Shown in pieces: positions 28,630-37,385 of a stretch of 64,000 nt of DNA; the stretch's first letter is position 1, and each line of letters opens with the position of its first letter. This stretch comes from an uncultured Sphingomonadaceae bacterium. GTDB taxonomy: Bacteria; Pseudomonadota; Alphaproteobacteria; Sphingomonadales; Sphingomonadaceae. Location of the stretch: NCBI GenBank assembly GCA_947494305.1, contig CANLUL010000002.1, forward strand, positions 1 to 64,000, read 5' to 3'. The position numbers were made by a program, and so were the translations under genes. The notes beneath the pieces are model-generated. The model worked only from the letters and a program-made list of their open reading frames with translations, was not told the DNA's origin and ran no database searches.

Positions 28630-28652
28630 TATTGTAAACATAGTCAACAATA
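28630..28652. promoter_or_regulatory. Inverted repeat between divergent hydrolase and PQQ-dehydrogenase genes
   Basis: TATTGT and ACAATA half-sites separated by 11 nt sit just before the dehydrogenase start, within the 81-nt divergent spacer. The arrangement suits a dimeric repressor, for example the TetR protein encoded at 31709. The link is inference from position. Confidence 0.35.
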
Positions 28653-28659
28653 GGAGTGG

Positions 28660-30552
28660 GTGTTGATCAGCAAGACCGGTTTGTTTTCCATAGTGCTCGC
28701 AGCGCAACTGGCCCTTTTGGGTGGCTGCTCCAAAACAGTTGAGCAAGAGAAAACTGCACAGTCCGAACCTGAAAATACGCAACAAGCCAGTGATTTTGGT
28801 GAGGCCGTTTATCAAAAGCACTGTGCTGCCTGTCATGATACGGGTGACGGAGAAGCGCCTAAGCGAGAGGCGCTCAGACTGCAATCCAATGAAGCTATCA
28901 CGGCGGCCATAACGACGGGGCTTATGAAAGAACAGGCGTCGATGTTGACGCCGCTCGAAATCAGACTTGTTGCTGATTATGTGGGTGGTCCCACTGGTCA
29001 GAATGCACTGGAAAATGCCGAAGCGAACAAATGCGAAGGCAGCTTTAAACTGACCTCTCCCCCGCTCTGGCATCGGTGGGGCAATAATATCCGAAATTCG
29101 CGTTTTCAAAGTGCGGAACGAGCTGGCATAAACAAACTCGATGTACCAAAGCTAAATCTGAAATGGGCCTTTGGTTTTCCTGGAGCCGCAAGGGCCCGAT
29201 CGCAGCCCACCGTGACCAAGGAAGCTCTGTTTACCGGCAGTCAGAGCGGCATCGTATATGCGCTAGATGCCAAAACCGGTTGTGTCTGGTGGACATTCTC
29301 TGCCGATACCGAAGTGCGCAATGCTCCAACCATCTCGCTTGATCGAAATGGCCATCCAGACATTCTCTATTTCGGTGATTTCAACGCCACTGTTTATGCG
29401 CTCAAGGCCGCCACCGGAGAACTGATTTGGAAAAAGTCCGTTCGCGATCATCCGGTTGGCATTATCACCGGCGCCATCACCCATTATCAAGGCAAGTTAT
29501 ACGTACCCATGTCCTCGATGGAGGTGATCAACGCTTATCAACCGAAATATGCATGTTGTACCTTTCGTGGCGGCTTAATGGCCTTGGACGCCAAAACCGG
29601 AGATAAAATTTGGCGGTTCTATACCGTCGATGAGCCAAAGAATACGGGCTCCAATAGCGAAGGGAAAGATCGCTTTGGCCCGTCGGGAGCACCCATTTGG
29701 TCGTCCCCAACATTCGACCGCAAGCGCAACTTAATTTATGTTGGTACTGGCGAGAATTACTCTTCACCAGCCAATGACAAAAGCGATGCGATTATCGCGC
29801 TGGAACCCGAAACCGGAAAAGTGCGCTGGGTTCAACAAACCATCGAAGGAGACGCCTGGAACGGCGCATGCGGTCGATTTGGCACGCAGGTTAACTGCCC
29901 AGCAGAAAATGGCCCTGACTTTGACTTTGGTGCGCCGCCAATTTTGACAACCCTGGCCAATGGCAAAGACATCATTCTGGCCGGGCAAAAGTCTGGCATG
30001 CTTTTCGGCTTGGACCCCGATGATGACGGGAAAATCCTTTGGAAAATTCGCGCCGGTATGGGCGGCTTCAATGGCGGCGTACACTGGGGTATGGCGAGCG
30101 ACGGCAAGACCTTGTTCGTTGGTATTGCCGATACGCCGGGGAACGAGTTTGCTACCGGTCCTTCTCGGCAAGGGCTCCATGCCTACGACGCTGCAACAGG
30201 CAAGCCAATTTGGAGTCATTTTGAGCCAAATGTCTGTGACGAAAACGAGCATAAATGCCGTACTGCATTGTCAGCTCCTCCTACCATTGCCGATGGCGTT
30301 ATCTATGCTGGCGCGTTGAATGGTATTTTGCGCGCCTATTCAGCATCAGATGGAGCACCGCTATGGAGCACGGATACAAGACGGGACTATGTCACCATTA
30401 ATAATGTTCCCGGCCGTGGTGGTTCCATTGATAGTGCAGGACCGATTGTTGCCGGCGGTATGCTGTATGTGAACAGTGGTTATGACAAGTTTCGGCAGAT
30501 ACCCGGCAACGTATTGTTGGCCTACGGCATCGACGATGGAGACGAAAAATGA
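28660..30552 (+). CDS. Cytochrome c-PQQ dehydrogenase lipoprotein, polyvinyl-alcohol-dehydrogenase-like
   Basis: 630-aa envelope quinohemoprotein. A lipoprotein signal (ALLGGC, Cys23) is followed by a cytochrome c domain with C55-A-A-C58-H59, then an eight-bladed PQQ propeller with repeated ALDAKTG-type tryptophan-docking motifs. Adjacent cysteines C299-C300 match the vicinal disulfide of PQQ alcohol dehydrogenases. Having the heme domain at the N-terminus and the opening HRWGNNIRNSRFQSAERAG resembles polyvinyl-alcohol dehydrogenases of sphingomonads; oxidation of a secondary alcohol is therefore likely, the true substrate unknown. The start is GTG 28660 or TTG 28663 after AGGAG. It overlaps the VOC gene by ATGA. 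Confidence 0.9.
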   Translation: MLISKTGLFSIVLAAQLALLGGCSKTVEQEKTAQSEPENTQQASDFGEAVYQKHCAACHDTGDGEAPKREALRLQSNEAITAAITTGLMKEQASMLTPLEIRLVADYVGGPTGQNALENAEANKCEGSFKLTSPPLWHRWGNNIRNSRFQSAERAGINKLDVPKLNLKWAFGFPGAARARSQPTVTKEALFTGSQSGIVYALDAKTGCVWWTFSADTEVRNAPTISLDRNGHPDILYFGDFNATVYALKAATGELIWKKSVRDHPVGIITGAITHYQGKLYVPMSSMEVINAYQPKYACCTFRGGLMALDAKTGDKIWRFYTVDEPKNTGSNSEGKDRFGPSGAPIWSSPTFDRKRNLIYVGTGENYSSPANDKSDAIIALEPETGKVRWVQQTIEGDAWNGACGRFGTQVNCPAENGPDFDFGAPPILTTLANGKDIILAGQKSGMLFGLDPDDDGKILWKIRAGMGGFNGGVHWGMASDGKTLFVGIADTPGNEFATGPSRQGLHAYDAATGKPIWSHFEPNVCDENEHKCRTALSAPPTIADGVIYAGALNGILRAYSASDGAPLWSTDTRRDYVTINNVPGRGGSIDSAGPIVAGGMLYVNSGYDKFRQIPGNVLLAYGIDDGDEK

Positions 30553-31637
30553 AGAACGTTGTTGCTACATTGTTGCTTGGGCTGTGCCTGTCGTCCTGCA
30601 TGCAGACCGCTCCCGCTGCACCCGTCGCAGTTGCAGCCACTGATGCACCCATTATCAAACAATCAGGCTATTTTCGGCCAACCAGTCTGGGAGACACGCG
30701 CATCAAGGGCGTGCGCTACATCGGTAAAACCGTATCTGATATTGATCAGACAATCGCTTTTTACAAACAAGGCGTACCCTTTGATCTGGTGAAACGATAC
30801 CGCGTTCCAGCAAGCGAGTTATTTCATTCAGAAATGATGACCAAGCAGCATGGCGAAGTGGAAATCGCATTAATCAGGACCGCGACCGTCTTTGTGAACC
30901 TGATTGACTTTAATCCAGACGTCAAAGAGGCGCCCTATGCAAAGCCAGTATATGGTCCGGGATACACTCATATATGCTTTCAATCGCCGGCCATCGATCC
31001 TGCCTTGGCGAAATTTGAAAAGGCGGGACTCGACATGGTGTCGCGCAATGCACCAGTGGATCTGGGTGGCTATGGCGTAACCTATGCTTATGGCCGTGAT
31101 CCCGATGGTACTATGATTGAAAATGAAACGGTAGACAGGCCCCGCCGATCCGATAGCGCATGGATCACCCATATTGGCGGCGCGACCTCTGACGTCGATC
31201 GAATGGTGGCGTTCTATACCAAACTTATCGGCTATGGCGCACGGCGGCGCGGCGAATATGCGAACTTCAAGCGTATTGATGATGTTGCAGGGATTGACGA
31301 TTTGGTGCTTCGCAGCAGCTGGTTTGCGCTTCGCAATCTCGAGATTGAATTTTGGGAATATGTAAAACCGGCAACCCCCGTTCGCGATGAACCCGCCAAT
31401 GTTGATAAGATTGGCTACAACATGACTGCATTCGAGGTTACGGATGCAGATGCCGAAGCGAAGCGATTGCAGAAGCTAGGTATTGAAATTGTCGGCGCGG
31501 CCAAAATCAGCCAGGGATGGAAAATCTATTATGCCTATGATCCGGATGGCAATGTGATTTCCATCCAACAGAACCTCTTTGCGCCAAAATCGCAATCCAT
31601 CGATGATATGTTGTGGATTGATCCAACGACTTTCTAG
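30549..31637 (+). CDS. Two-domain VOC (glyoxalase-like) lipoprotein
   Basis: 362-aa protein with a lipoprotein signal (LGLCLSSC, Cys17). Two vicinal-oxygen-chelate domains follow, about residues 50-195 and 205-350, recognised by KTVSDIDQTIAFYKQG, GYTHICFQSP, DPDGTMIENETV, then GATSDVDRMVAFYTKLIG and YDPDGNVISIQQN. Only some of the usual metal-ligand His/Glu positions are present in each half, so catalysis is not assured. VOC enzymes are normally cytoplasmic; the envelope location and ATGA overlap with the PQQ dehydrogenase suggest it works on that enzyme's product. Confidence 0.88.
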   Translation: MKNVVATLLLGLCLSSCMQTAPAAPVAVAATDAPIIKQSGYFRPTSLGDTRIKGVRYIGKTVSDIDQTIAFYKQGVPFDLVKRYRVPASELFHSEMMTKQHGEVEIALIRTATVFVNLIDFNPDVKEAPYAKPVYGPGYTHICFQSPAIDPALAKFEKAGLDMVSRNAPVDLGGYGVTYAYGRDPDGTMIENETVDRPRRSDSAWITHIGGATSDVDRMVAFYTKLIGYGARRRGEYANFKRIDDVAGIDDLVLRSSWFALRNLEIEFWEYVKPATPVRDEPANVDKIGYNMTAFEVTDADAEAKRLQKLGIEIVGAAKISQGWKIYYAYDPDGNVISIQQNLFAPKSQSIDDMLWIDPTTF

Positions 31638-31708
31638 CAGATGGAATCTATGTTCTTTGTGCAATTTGTCTATTTCATTCGAATGCGGCAAAATGCTAAT
31701 CATTGGCT

Positions 31709-32329
31709 ATGAATGTTTCAACACCTATAAAACGGCGGCGATTGAGCCCGGAGAAACGCAAGTCGCTGATTCTTGACCATACCGCCGAGATTGTTGCACG
31801 TGAGGGCGTTTCCGCGCTCTCTATGGACCGGATTGGAAAAGAGGCCGGGATCAGCAAGTCTCTCGTCTACACGTATTTTGAAAATCTAACCGAATTGCTG
31901 CGAACACTGTTGCAACGGGAGTTGAAAAGTTTACGCAAAAAACAGCTGCAGGAAGCGGATGCAGCGGATACGTTTGAACAGCTCGTGCGCGGTGTTACGC
32001 ATCAATATCTGAAATACATCGAAGAACGCGGGCTTCTCATAGAAAGATTGCAAGCAGAACCTAGTGTTGCCGGGGGTAACGATCCGACGGATTTTAGCCG
32101 TGATGAAGCGGTTGAATATCTGGCAAAAGTGATTGCGGACAATTTCAACATTCCCTCAGATGTCGCACATGCAGCAACAGACATATCTTTCGGTCTACCC
32201 GCTACAGCCGGCGCTTATTATCTGCATAATGATATGCCGCGAAAAGATGTTGAGGACATTGCAGTGACGATGATCTTGGGCACATTCAGTGCGCTGCGCA
32301 ACAAGCACGGTTTACGAATACAAAAGTGA
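31709..32329 (+). CDS. TetR/AcrR family transcriptional regulator
   Basis: 206-aa repressor-type protein. The N-terminal HTH lies around residues 35-58 (ALSMDRIGKEAGISKSLVYTYF), the standard TetR DNA-binding signature. The C-terminal ligand domain is variable and gives no clue to the effector. The start is the ATG at 31709; there is no strong ribosome site, and a TTG at 31703 is possible. It lies 71 nt after the VOC gene on the same strand and probably controls the PQQ-dehydrogenase/VOC cluster. Confidence 0.9.
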   Translation: MNVSTPIKRRRLSPEKRKSLILDHTAEIVAREGVSALSMDRIGKEAGISKSLVYTYFENLTELLRTLLQRELKSLRKKQLQEADAADTFEQLVRGVTHQYLKYIEERGLLIERLQAEPSVAGGNDPTDFSRDEAVEYLAKVIADNFNIPSDVAHAATDISFGLPATAGAYYLHNDMPRKDVEDIAVTMILGTFSALRNKHGLRIQK

Positions 32330-32647
32330 CAACGTTCAACTAATCGAAACTTTGGATAGGCAAAGATCCCGTCCCGCATTGGATGGATATTCAAACCCCG
32401 TCAAACATCAGGCGTCGTTCAGACGTGAAATATTTGTCCACTCAATGTATCTTCCGATACCGTCACGACAGCTTATTGGAAAAAATGTCACTAGTGATGT
32501 AGTGGTTTCTGCTGTAAAATTCGATCCCTAGTGTAATATGAAAACTATGGCCCACAGTGGAATCGATGGCCAATATTCCGGTTTCCGCCAAAGCAGCGAT
32601 GCGAAGGAGTAGAATATTTCTAAATTCACTATGATTGAACGCCCGCT
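32330..32647. other. 318-nt intergenic region before the symporter
   Basis: No convincing gene. It contains a perfect 10-bp palindrome TCACTAGTGA at 32488-32497 and an AAGGAG at 32604-32609. A six-codon frame MIERPL (32631-32651) has its stop overlapping the TTG start of the symporter gene. No terminator hairpin for the TetR gene was found. Confidence 0.5.
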
Positions 32648-34348
32648 TTGAACGCGAATCAACTTATCTTCACGATAGTAAGCTGCCTGTTCTTCATGGC
32701 GCTGGTGGCATTGATCAGCTGGTGGAAGACTCGCGGTACGGTCGATAGCAAGGAAGGGTATTTTCTCGCCGGCCGCGGCCTAGGCGCAACCTTCATCGCT
32801 GGCTCATTATTGCTGACCAATTTATCCGCCGAACAATTGATCGGCCTCAATGGTTCCGCATATGGATTCAACCTTTCGAGCATGGCATGGGAAGTAACCG
32901 CAGCCATAGCAACGATCGCGATGGCTTTTATCTTTCTGCCGAAATATCTGGCTGGCGCATTCACGACCTTACCGGAATTTTTGAACGACCGTTTTGATCC
33001 GGTTGTGCGGCGGATGTCCGTTATATTGTTCATGCTGGGCTACGGATTAGTGACGATCCCATCAGTACTCTATTCTGGTTCGGTTGCTGTGCTGCAGCTG
33101 TTCAATGTAACCGAGCTAACCGGCCTAGATTATTTTCCCGCCCTCGTTGCCACTGTAATTTCCATTGGTTTGATCGGATCTGTCTACGCCGTTTTCGGCG
33201 GACTGAAAGCGGTTGCCATTTCCGACACGATCAACGGAATCGGTCTTTTAATCATCGGCATATTGGTGCCCGTGCTCGGACTTATCGCGCTTGGCCAGGG
33301 CGACTTTGGTTTGGGCGTAGACAAACTAGTCAATGACCATCCTGAAAAACTGAACGCCATTGGCGGAGCGGAAGATCCTACGCCCTTTGGCACAATTTTT
33401 ACTGGCATGGTGTTCGCCAACCTGTTCTACTGGTGCACCAACCAATATGTGATCCAAAGAACCCTTGGTGCCGCCTCACTCGCTGAAGGCCAAAAGGGCG
33501 TCCTGTTTTCCGGCTTCTTCAAGGTTCTTGTGCCCTTCTTGATGATGATACCCGGGGTCATTGCGTTTCACCTCTATGGACCCGGCCTGGGCTCCATCGA
33601 TCAAGCCTATCCGCGATTGATCAAGGACGTGCTGCCGGTTTATCTCTCCGGCTTTTTTCTCGCTGTCTTGCTGGGCGCGGTATTCAGTTCCTTCAACTCG
33701 TTGCTCAACAGCGCCGCGACACTATTCAGTCTGGATGTCTACGCCCCGGCGCGCAAAGGTCAGGCAAGCGATGCCGACCTCGTGCGGGTTGCCAAAATTG
33801 CGAGTATTGTCATCGCTCTCTTCTCTTTCGTCGTTGCGCCGATGCTCTATTTTGCGGAAGCGGGACTCTGGCAAGTCATCCGGATATTCACCGGTTTCTA
33901 CAATATACCCACGGTGGTAATCGTGATTGTTGGTCTGTTCACTGCAAGAGTTCCAGCCTTGGGCGCAAAGCTGGTCATTGTCTTCCACGTCATCGCCTAC
34001 GGTTTGTTACGATTTGTGCTTGATGATGTGTTGACCATCCACTTCCTGCATCAATATGCGATCCTGTTCATTATCGAGGTTGGTATCATGCTGACGGCAG
34101 GGATATTCAAACCACGCGAAACAGCATGGGCGTTCACCCGCAATGAACAGGTCGATATGACCCCTTGGCGATTTGCTCGCCCGCTTGCGATCACGTTGTT
34201 TAGCTGTGTGGTTGCGCTCTACCTGCTGTTTTCACCGATCGGACTGGCGGGGATTATGGACAGTTTATTCTATGCGCTGATCGGCATATTGCTTATGGCC
34301 AATATTGGTATCTGGTTTCGCGCACGAGCAAAAACACTTACAATATGA
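32648..34348 (+). CDS. Sodium:solute symporter (SSS/SLC5 family)
   Basis: 566-aa polytopic transporter with about 14 hydrophobic helices. Family features include the N-terminal SWWKTRGTVDSKEGYFLAGR, GSLLLTNLSAEQLIGLNG, and YAVFGGLKAVAISDTINGIG in the middle. Relatives carry sugars, inositols or other polar solutes with sodium. The N-terminus aligns with a TTG start lacking a clear ribosome site; it may be reached by reinitiation from a tiny upstream frame. Adjacent convergent sugar-like oxidoreductase genes suggest a polyol or sugar derivative as substrate, which is inference. The gene overlaps the dioxygenase gene by 11 nt at the 3' ends. Confidence 0.92.
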   Translation: MNANQLIFTIVSCLFFMALVALISWWKTRGTVDSKEGYFLAGRGLGATFIAGSLLLTNLSAEQLIGLNGSAYGFNLSSMAWEVTAAIATIAMAFIFLPKYLAGAFTTLPEFLNDRFDPVVRRMSVILFMLGYGLVTIPSVLYSGSVAVLQLFNVTELTGLDYFPALVATVISIGLIGSVYAVFGGLKAVAISDTINGIGLLIIGILVPVLGLIALGQGDFGLGVDKLVNDHPEKLNAIGGAEDPTPFGTIFTGMVFANLFYWCTNQYVIQRTLGAASLAEGQKGVLFSGFFKVLVPFLMMIPGVIAFHLYGPGLGSIDQAYPRLIKDVLPVYLSGFFLAVLLGAVFSSFNSLLNSAATLFSLDVYAPARKGQASDADLVRVAKIASIVIALFSFVVAPMLYFAEAGLWQVIRIFTGFYNIPTVVIVIVGLFTARVPALGAKLVIVFHVIAYGLLRFVLDDVLTIHFLHQYAILFIIEVGIMLTAGIFKPRETAWAFTRNEQVDMTPWRFARPLAITLFSCVVALYLLFSPIGLAGIMDSLFYALIGILLMANIGIWFRARAKTLTI

Positions 34349-35279
34349 GCGATGCCAGTACGCGCCGTTTTCCGGCGAAGGGGCGCCGACCATGCATCAC
34401 AAGAAAATTGTCAACCAGCGCAACGTCACCGGCTTGCCATTCCAGATCGTAGCTGAGCGCATCGGAAATCTGGATGGCCGCTGCCATATCTTCGGGCATG
34501 ATGGGCGTTCCGTCACCGAAAGTCACTGATTTGGAAGCTTCATTGCGTTTATCCGACCAGCCCCGGAACGCGGCAATTAACTGATTGAAAAACACCTTCC
34601 GACCATCAGGCAACATCCGCACGGCATCGAGCCTTGGTGAGGTCATCCGTAAACTACCGTCTTCCATCCATTGCCAGTCATAGCCGAGATCATTGAGTCG
34701 GGCTTCCGCCGATTCGCGTTCCGTCACACTCAACATGCTGCGCCAACTGCGCCCTTGACCAGAGCCGGCGTCATCCTCAGGCGGCAAGACATTGGTGTAG
34801 CGAACGCCCTTTTCCGCAAATGCAGCAACCAGATCAGGTGCCTGCTCCGCCAGTTTATCCAGCAAAACATCCGACCGGCAAAGCGGTGTCGCGCCGCCTT
34901 TACCCGGAGCAATTTCGCAATAGAAGAACAGTTTGGACGGATAGATTGGCGTCTGCGCCATCTCGTGATGCAAATAGATACTGGTTGAGGGCGGTGCCTC
35001 GTTGGCCGTGAACACACGATCCGTAACATTGACACGCACTGCATTGGAAAGAGATTCCGCATAGGGGAAATTGGGTTCCCCATAGGCTGCAATAGCTGCG
35101 TCAAAATTGTCCGCACCCGGCAGATCAAAACCGCGAAACAGTACAGCACCGCTTTTCTGTAATAAAGCATCAATGCGCGGCTTATGTTCACTCAAATAGG
35201 ATGGAAGATCGCCTTCACCAGCAACAATGGCGGGAAACTCTGCATCACTGCGGTTACTGGTTTTCATTGTTTCAGTCAT
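34338..35279 (-). CDS. TauD/TfdA-like Fe(II)/2-oxoglutarate dioxygenase
   Basis: 313-aa jelly-roll oxygenase. The facial triad is visible as H104-x-E106 in YLHHEMAQ and a distal His in VDNFLVMHGRRPF near residue 300; Arg in the C-terminus would hold 2-oxoglutarate. The HxE rather than HxD form is like clavaminate-synthase/SyrP members. The start is the ATG at 35279, overlapping the aldo/keto reductase stop by 8 nt; another ATG lies four codons later. Third gene of the Gfo/Idh-AKR-dioxygenase operon. Substrate unknown. Confidence 0.9.
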   Translation of the reverse strand: MTETMKTSNRSDAEFPAIVAGEGDLPSYLSEHKPRIDALLQKSGAVLFRGFDLPGADNFDAAIAAYGEPNFPYAESLSNAVRVNVTDRVFTANEAPPSTSIYLHHEMAQTPIYPSKLFFYCEIAPGKGGATPLCRSDVLLDKLAEQAPDLVAAFAEKGVRYTNVLPPEDDAGSGQGRSWRSMLSVTERESAEARLNDLGYDWQWMEDGSLRMTSPRLDAVRMLPDGRKVFFNQLIAAFRGWSDKRNEASKSVTFGDGTPIMPEDMAAAIQISDALSYDLEWQAGDVALVDNFLVMHGRRPFAGKRRVLASLIL

Positions 35280-36243
35280 AAATCGGATGGAAGCTATCAA
35301 AGGCGGCTTCGCAAAACACACCTGGATCATTAAACCGGCGATTGGCATTGAGCGCGGAGATCGCACGCATCTCTGCATCGCTCAGAGCGAAATCAGTGAT
35401 GGCGAGATTTTCACGCATCCTTTTCGGCTTGGTGGTTTTGGGAATGATGGATGTTTGGCGCTGAATGCCCCAACGCAGGACAATTTGTGCTGGAGATTTA
35501 TCATGGTTTTCAGCAGCCGTCAGCACCGCTGGTTCATTCAGCACACTATCTTGCGATCCGGCCATATCCAGCTCGACATAAGAAAGCGCGCCAAGCGGAG
35601 AGAAAGCGGTGACGTGCATATCATATTGTTCCGCCAGCCGGATCAACTTCTCCTGCGTCAAATAGGGGTGCGATTCAATCTGCAACGCATAAGGTTTGAT
35701 CTTTGCATAGCGCATCAGATCATGGACCAGCGCGCTGTTATAGTTGCACACGCCAATATGGCGAGTGAGGCCCTTATCGACCAGTTTCTCCATCGCCGCC
35801 CAAGTCTCATGCAGTGGCACCTTCGCCTGTTGCATAGTTGGGTTGTCTGCGGCGGGATCAAAAATCCATTCTGGCGGATAGCGCTCTTCAAAAGGAACAT
35901 ATTCAAGCGCAATCGGAAAATGGATGAGATAAAGATCAAACTGTTCTACCCCAAGATCATTGAGAGATTTCTGGCAGGCAGCTTCGACATGTTCTGGCGC
36001 ATGAAAAGTGTTCCAGAGTTTCGAGGTCACCCAGATTTCATCACGGGTGCACAAGCCTTGTTCTATCGCCTTGGCCAAACCCTCACCAACTTGCACTTCA
36101 TTGCCATAGTCGGCGGCGCAATCGAAATGGCGGTATCCGGCCCGGACTGCTTCAATGAGCGTATCGACGCAATCGTCCGAGGCAACTTTCCAAAAGCCAA
36201 AGCCGATTTTTGGTATTTCGTTCAGCAATTGCTGCTCCTTCAA
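35272..36243 (-). CDS. Aldo/keto reductase (xylose-reductase-like)
   Basis: 323-aa TIM-barrel NAD(P)H-dependent reductase. The catalytic tetrad is D41, Y46 (in DCAADYGNE), K75 (TSKLW) and H108 (LIHFP). The C-terminal cofactor loop IIPKTTKPKRMREN is the phosphate-binding motif of xylose-reductase-type members. The likely reaction is reduction of a sugar aldehyde or similar carbonyl. It overlaps the Gfo/Idh gene by ATGA and the dioxygenase gene by 8 nt, so the three are translated as one unit. Confidence 0.94.
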   Translation of the reverse strand: MKEQQLLNEIPKIGFGFWKVASDDCVDTLIEAVRAGYRHFDCAADYGNEVQVGEGLAKAIEQGLCTRDEIWVTSKLWNTFHAPEHVEAACQKSLNDLGVEQFDLYLIHFPIALEYVPFEERYPPEWIFDPAADNPTMQQAKVPLHETWAAMEKLVDKGLTRHIGVCNYNSALVHDLMRYAKIKPYALQIESHPYLTQEKLIRLAEQYDMHVTAFSPLGALSYVELDMAGSQDSVLNEPAVLTAAENHDKSPAQIVLRWGIQRQTSIIPKTTKPKRMRENLAITDFALSDAEMRAISALNANRRFNDPGVFCEAAFDSFHPIYD

Positions 36244-37313
36244 TCCTTGAAACTCAACATGACCGGATGGCCGGTTTCGATAGACTCATGCGCCGCGGCA
36301 CCCATCACAACGGCTTTGTAGCCATCGCTAGCAGAGACCAAAGCGGGCCCACCTTGCACCAAAGCTGCATGAAAATCGCGCAACTGAAAATAGGTTGCTC
36401 CATGGTGATGACCCGCTGCCATGGCATCGGCTGGCGTATCTACCGCTTCAACAACCGGACCACTGCCATCACGCGGTGACCAGGTTACATTGGCGGCGGG
36501 GATTTGAACTTCCAGCTTACCCAGATGACCGAGCGCATAAATATCTTCCTGTTGCTCTGATCCTTCTGCAAACATACACAAATCCAGCACAGCCCGCGCA
36601 CCACCAGCGAAATCTATGGTTACAAAAGCATTGTCGAGAATATCCGGCGTTTCACCATTATAACGCTCATCCAGATGATTTACATCTTGCCCGCCACTGG
36701 CGTAAATTTTAACCGGCTCGTCATTGAGCATATAACGCATCAAGTCGAAAAAATGACAGCATTTCTCCACCAATGTACCGCCCGTATTGCGGCTGAACCG
36801 ATTCCAATCTCCAATCTTGGGCAGAAATGGAAAGCGATGCTCCCTGATGCAGAGCATATTGACCGGCCCAGTGTCGCCCGCACGGACACGTTCAATAAAC
36901 CGAGCCACCGGCGGCATATAACGATATTCCATCCCGACCCAAAAAAGCGGTGAATAGGCAGACTGCATCTCTAACAAAGACGAGGCATGCTCAACCGTGG
37001 TACACATTGGTTTCTCTAGCAGGATCGCTACTTCAGATTGCATGATCGGTTGAATAACGTCGAAATGTGTATGGTTGGGGGATGCAATGACAACAGCATC
37101 GATAGTTTCATTGTCCAACAACGCAATGGGCTCTTGATAACAGCGAATATCTTGCGCCAGTTCGCCCGCCAATCGCGCAGCCGCTTCGCGTGAACCCGCA
37201 TCGGGATCAGCAATTGCAACAAGGTCGCAACCTTCAACCAAGGCGAGATTGCGCATATGCTCGCGACCCATCAAACCGCATCCAACAATCGCATATCTTT
37301 TGGAGTCTGACAT
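36240..37313 (-). CDS. Gfo/Idh/MocA family oxidoreductase
   Basis: 357-aa NAD(P)-dependent dehydrogenase of the sugar/inositol type. The Rossmann motif IVGCGLMGREH is near residue 8, the LLEKPMCTT motif that carries the catalytic lysine is near 98, and a two-domain layout follows (GTLVEKCCHFFDLMRYM near 180). I use the ATG at 37313, preceded by GGAAA; two earlier in-frame starts add residues without family similarity. First gene of a three-gene overlapping operon; probable substrates are sugars, inositols or their derivatives. Confidence 0.93.
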   Translation of the reverse strand: MSDSKRYAIVGCGLMGREHMRNLALVEGCDLVAIADPDAGSREAAARLAGELAQDIRCYQEPIALLDNETIDAVVIASPNHTHFDVIQPIMQSEVAILLEKPMCTTVEHASSLLEMQSAYSPLFWVGMEYRYMPPVARFIERVRAGDTGPVNMLCIREHRFPFLPKIGDWNRFSRNTGGTLVEKCCHFFDLMRYMLNDEPVKIYASGGQDVNHLDERYNGETPDILDNAFVTIDFAGGARAVLDLCMFAEGSEQQEDIYALGHLGKLEVQIPAANVTWSPRDGSGPVVEAVDTPADAMAAGHHHGATYFQLRDFHAALVQGGPALVSASDGYKAVVMGAAAHESIETGHPVMLSFKD

Positions 37314-37385
37314 CAAGATTTCCATGAGAGCTGGTGCATAAAATAACAAGCTTCATGGGAAAACGACAACAATTGCTCCATGCTT

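Noticed and set aside
27535-31637. A true polyvinyl-alcohol degradation locus
   Set aside because: The dehydrogenase has the right architecture, but the neighbouring hydrolase has an Asp nucleophile like epoxide hydrolases, not the serine hydrolase for oxidised polyvinyl alcohol, so only similarity of one enzyme can be claimed.
35227-36321. A 364-codon open frame on the plus strand opposite the aldo/keto reductase
   Set aside because: The minus strand encodes a complete reductase with all catalytic residues; the opposite frame is rich in Arg, His and Cys without any family pattern.
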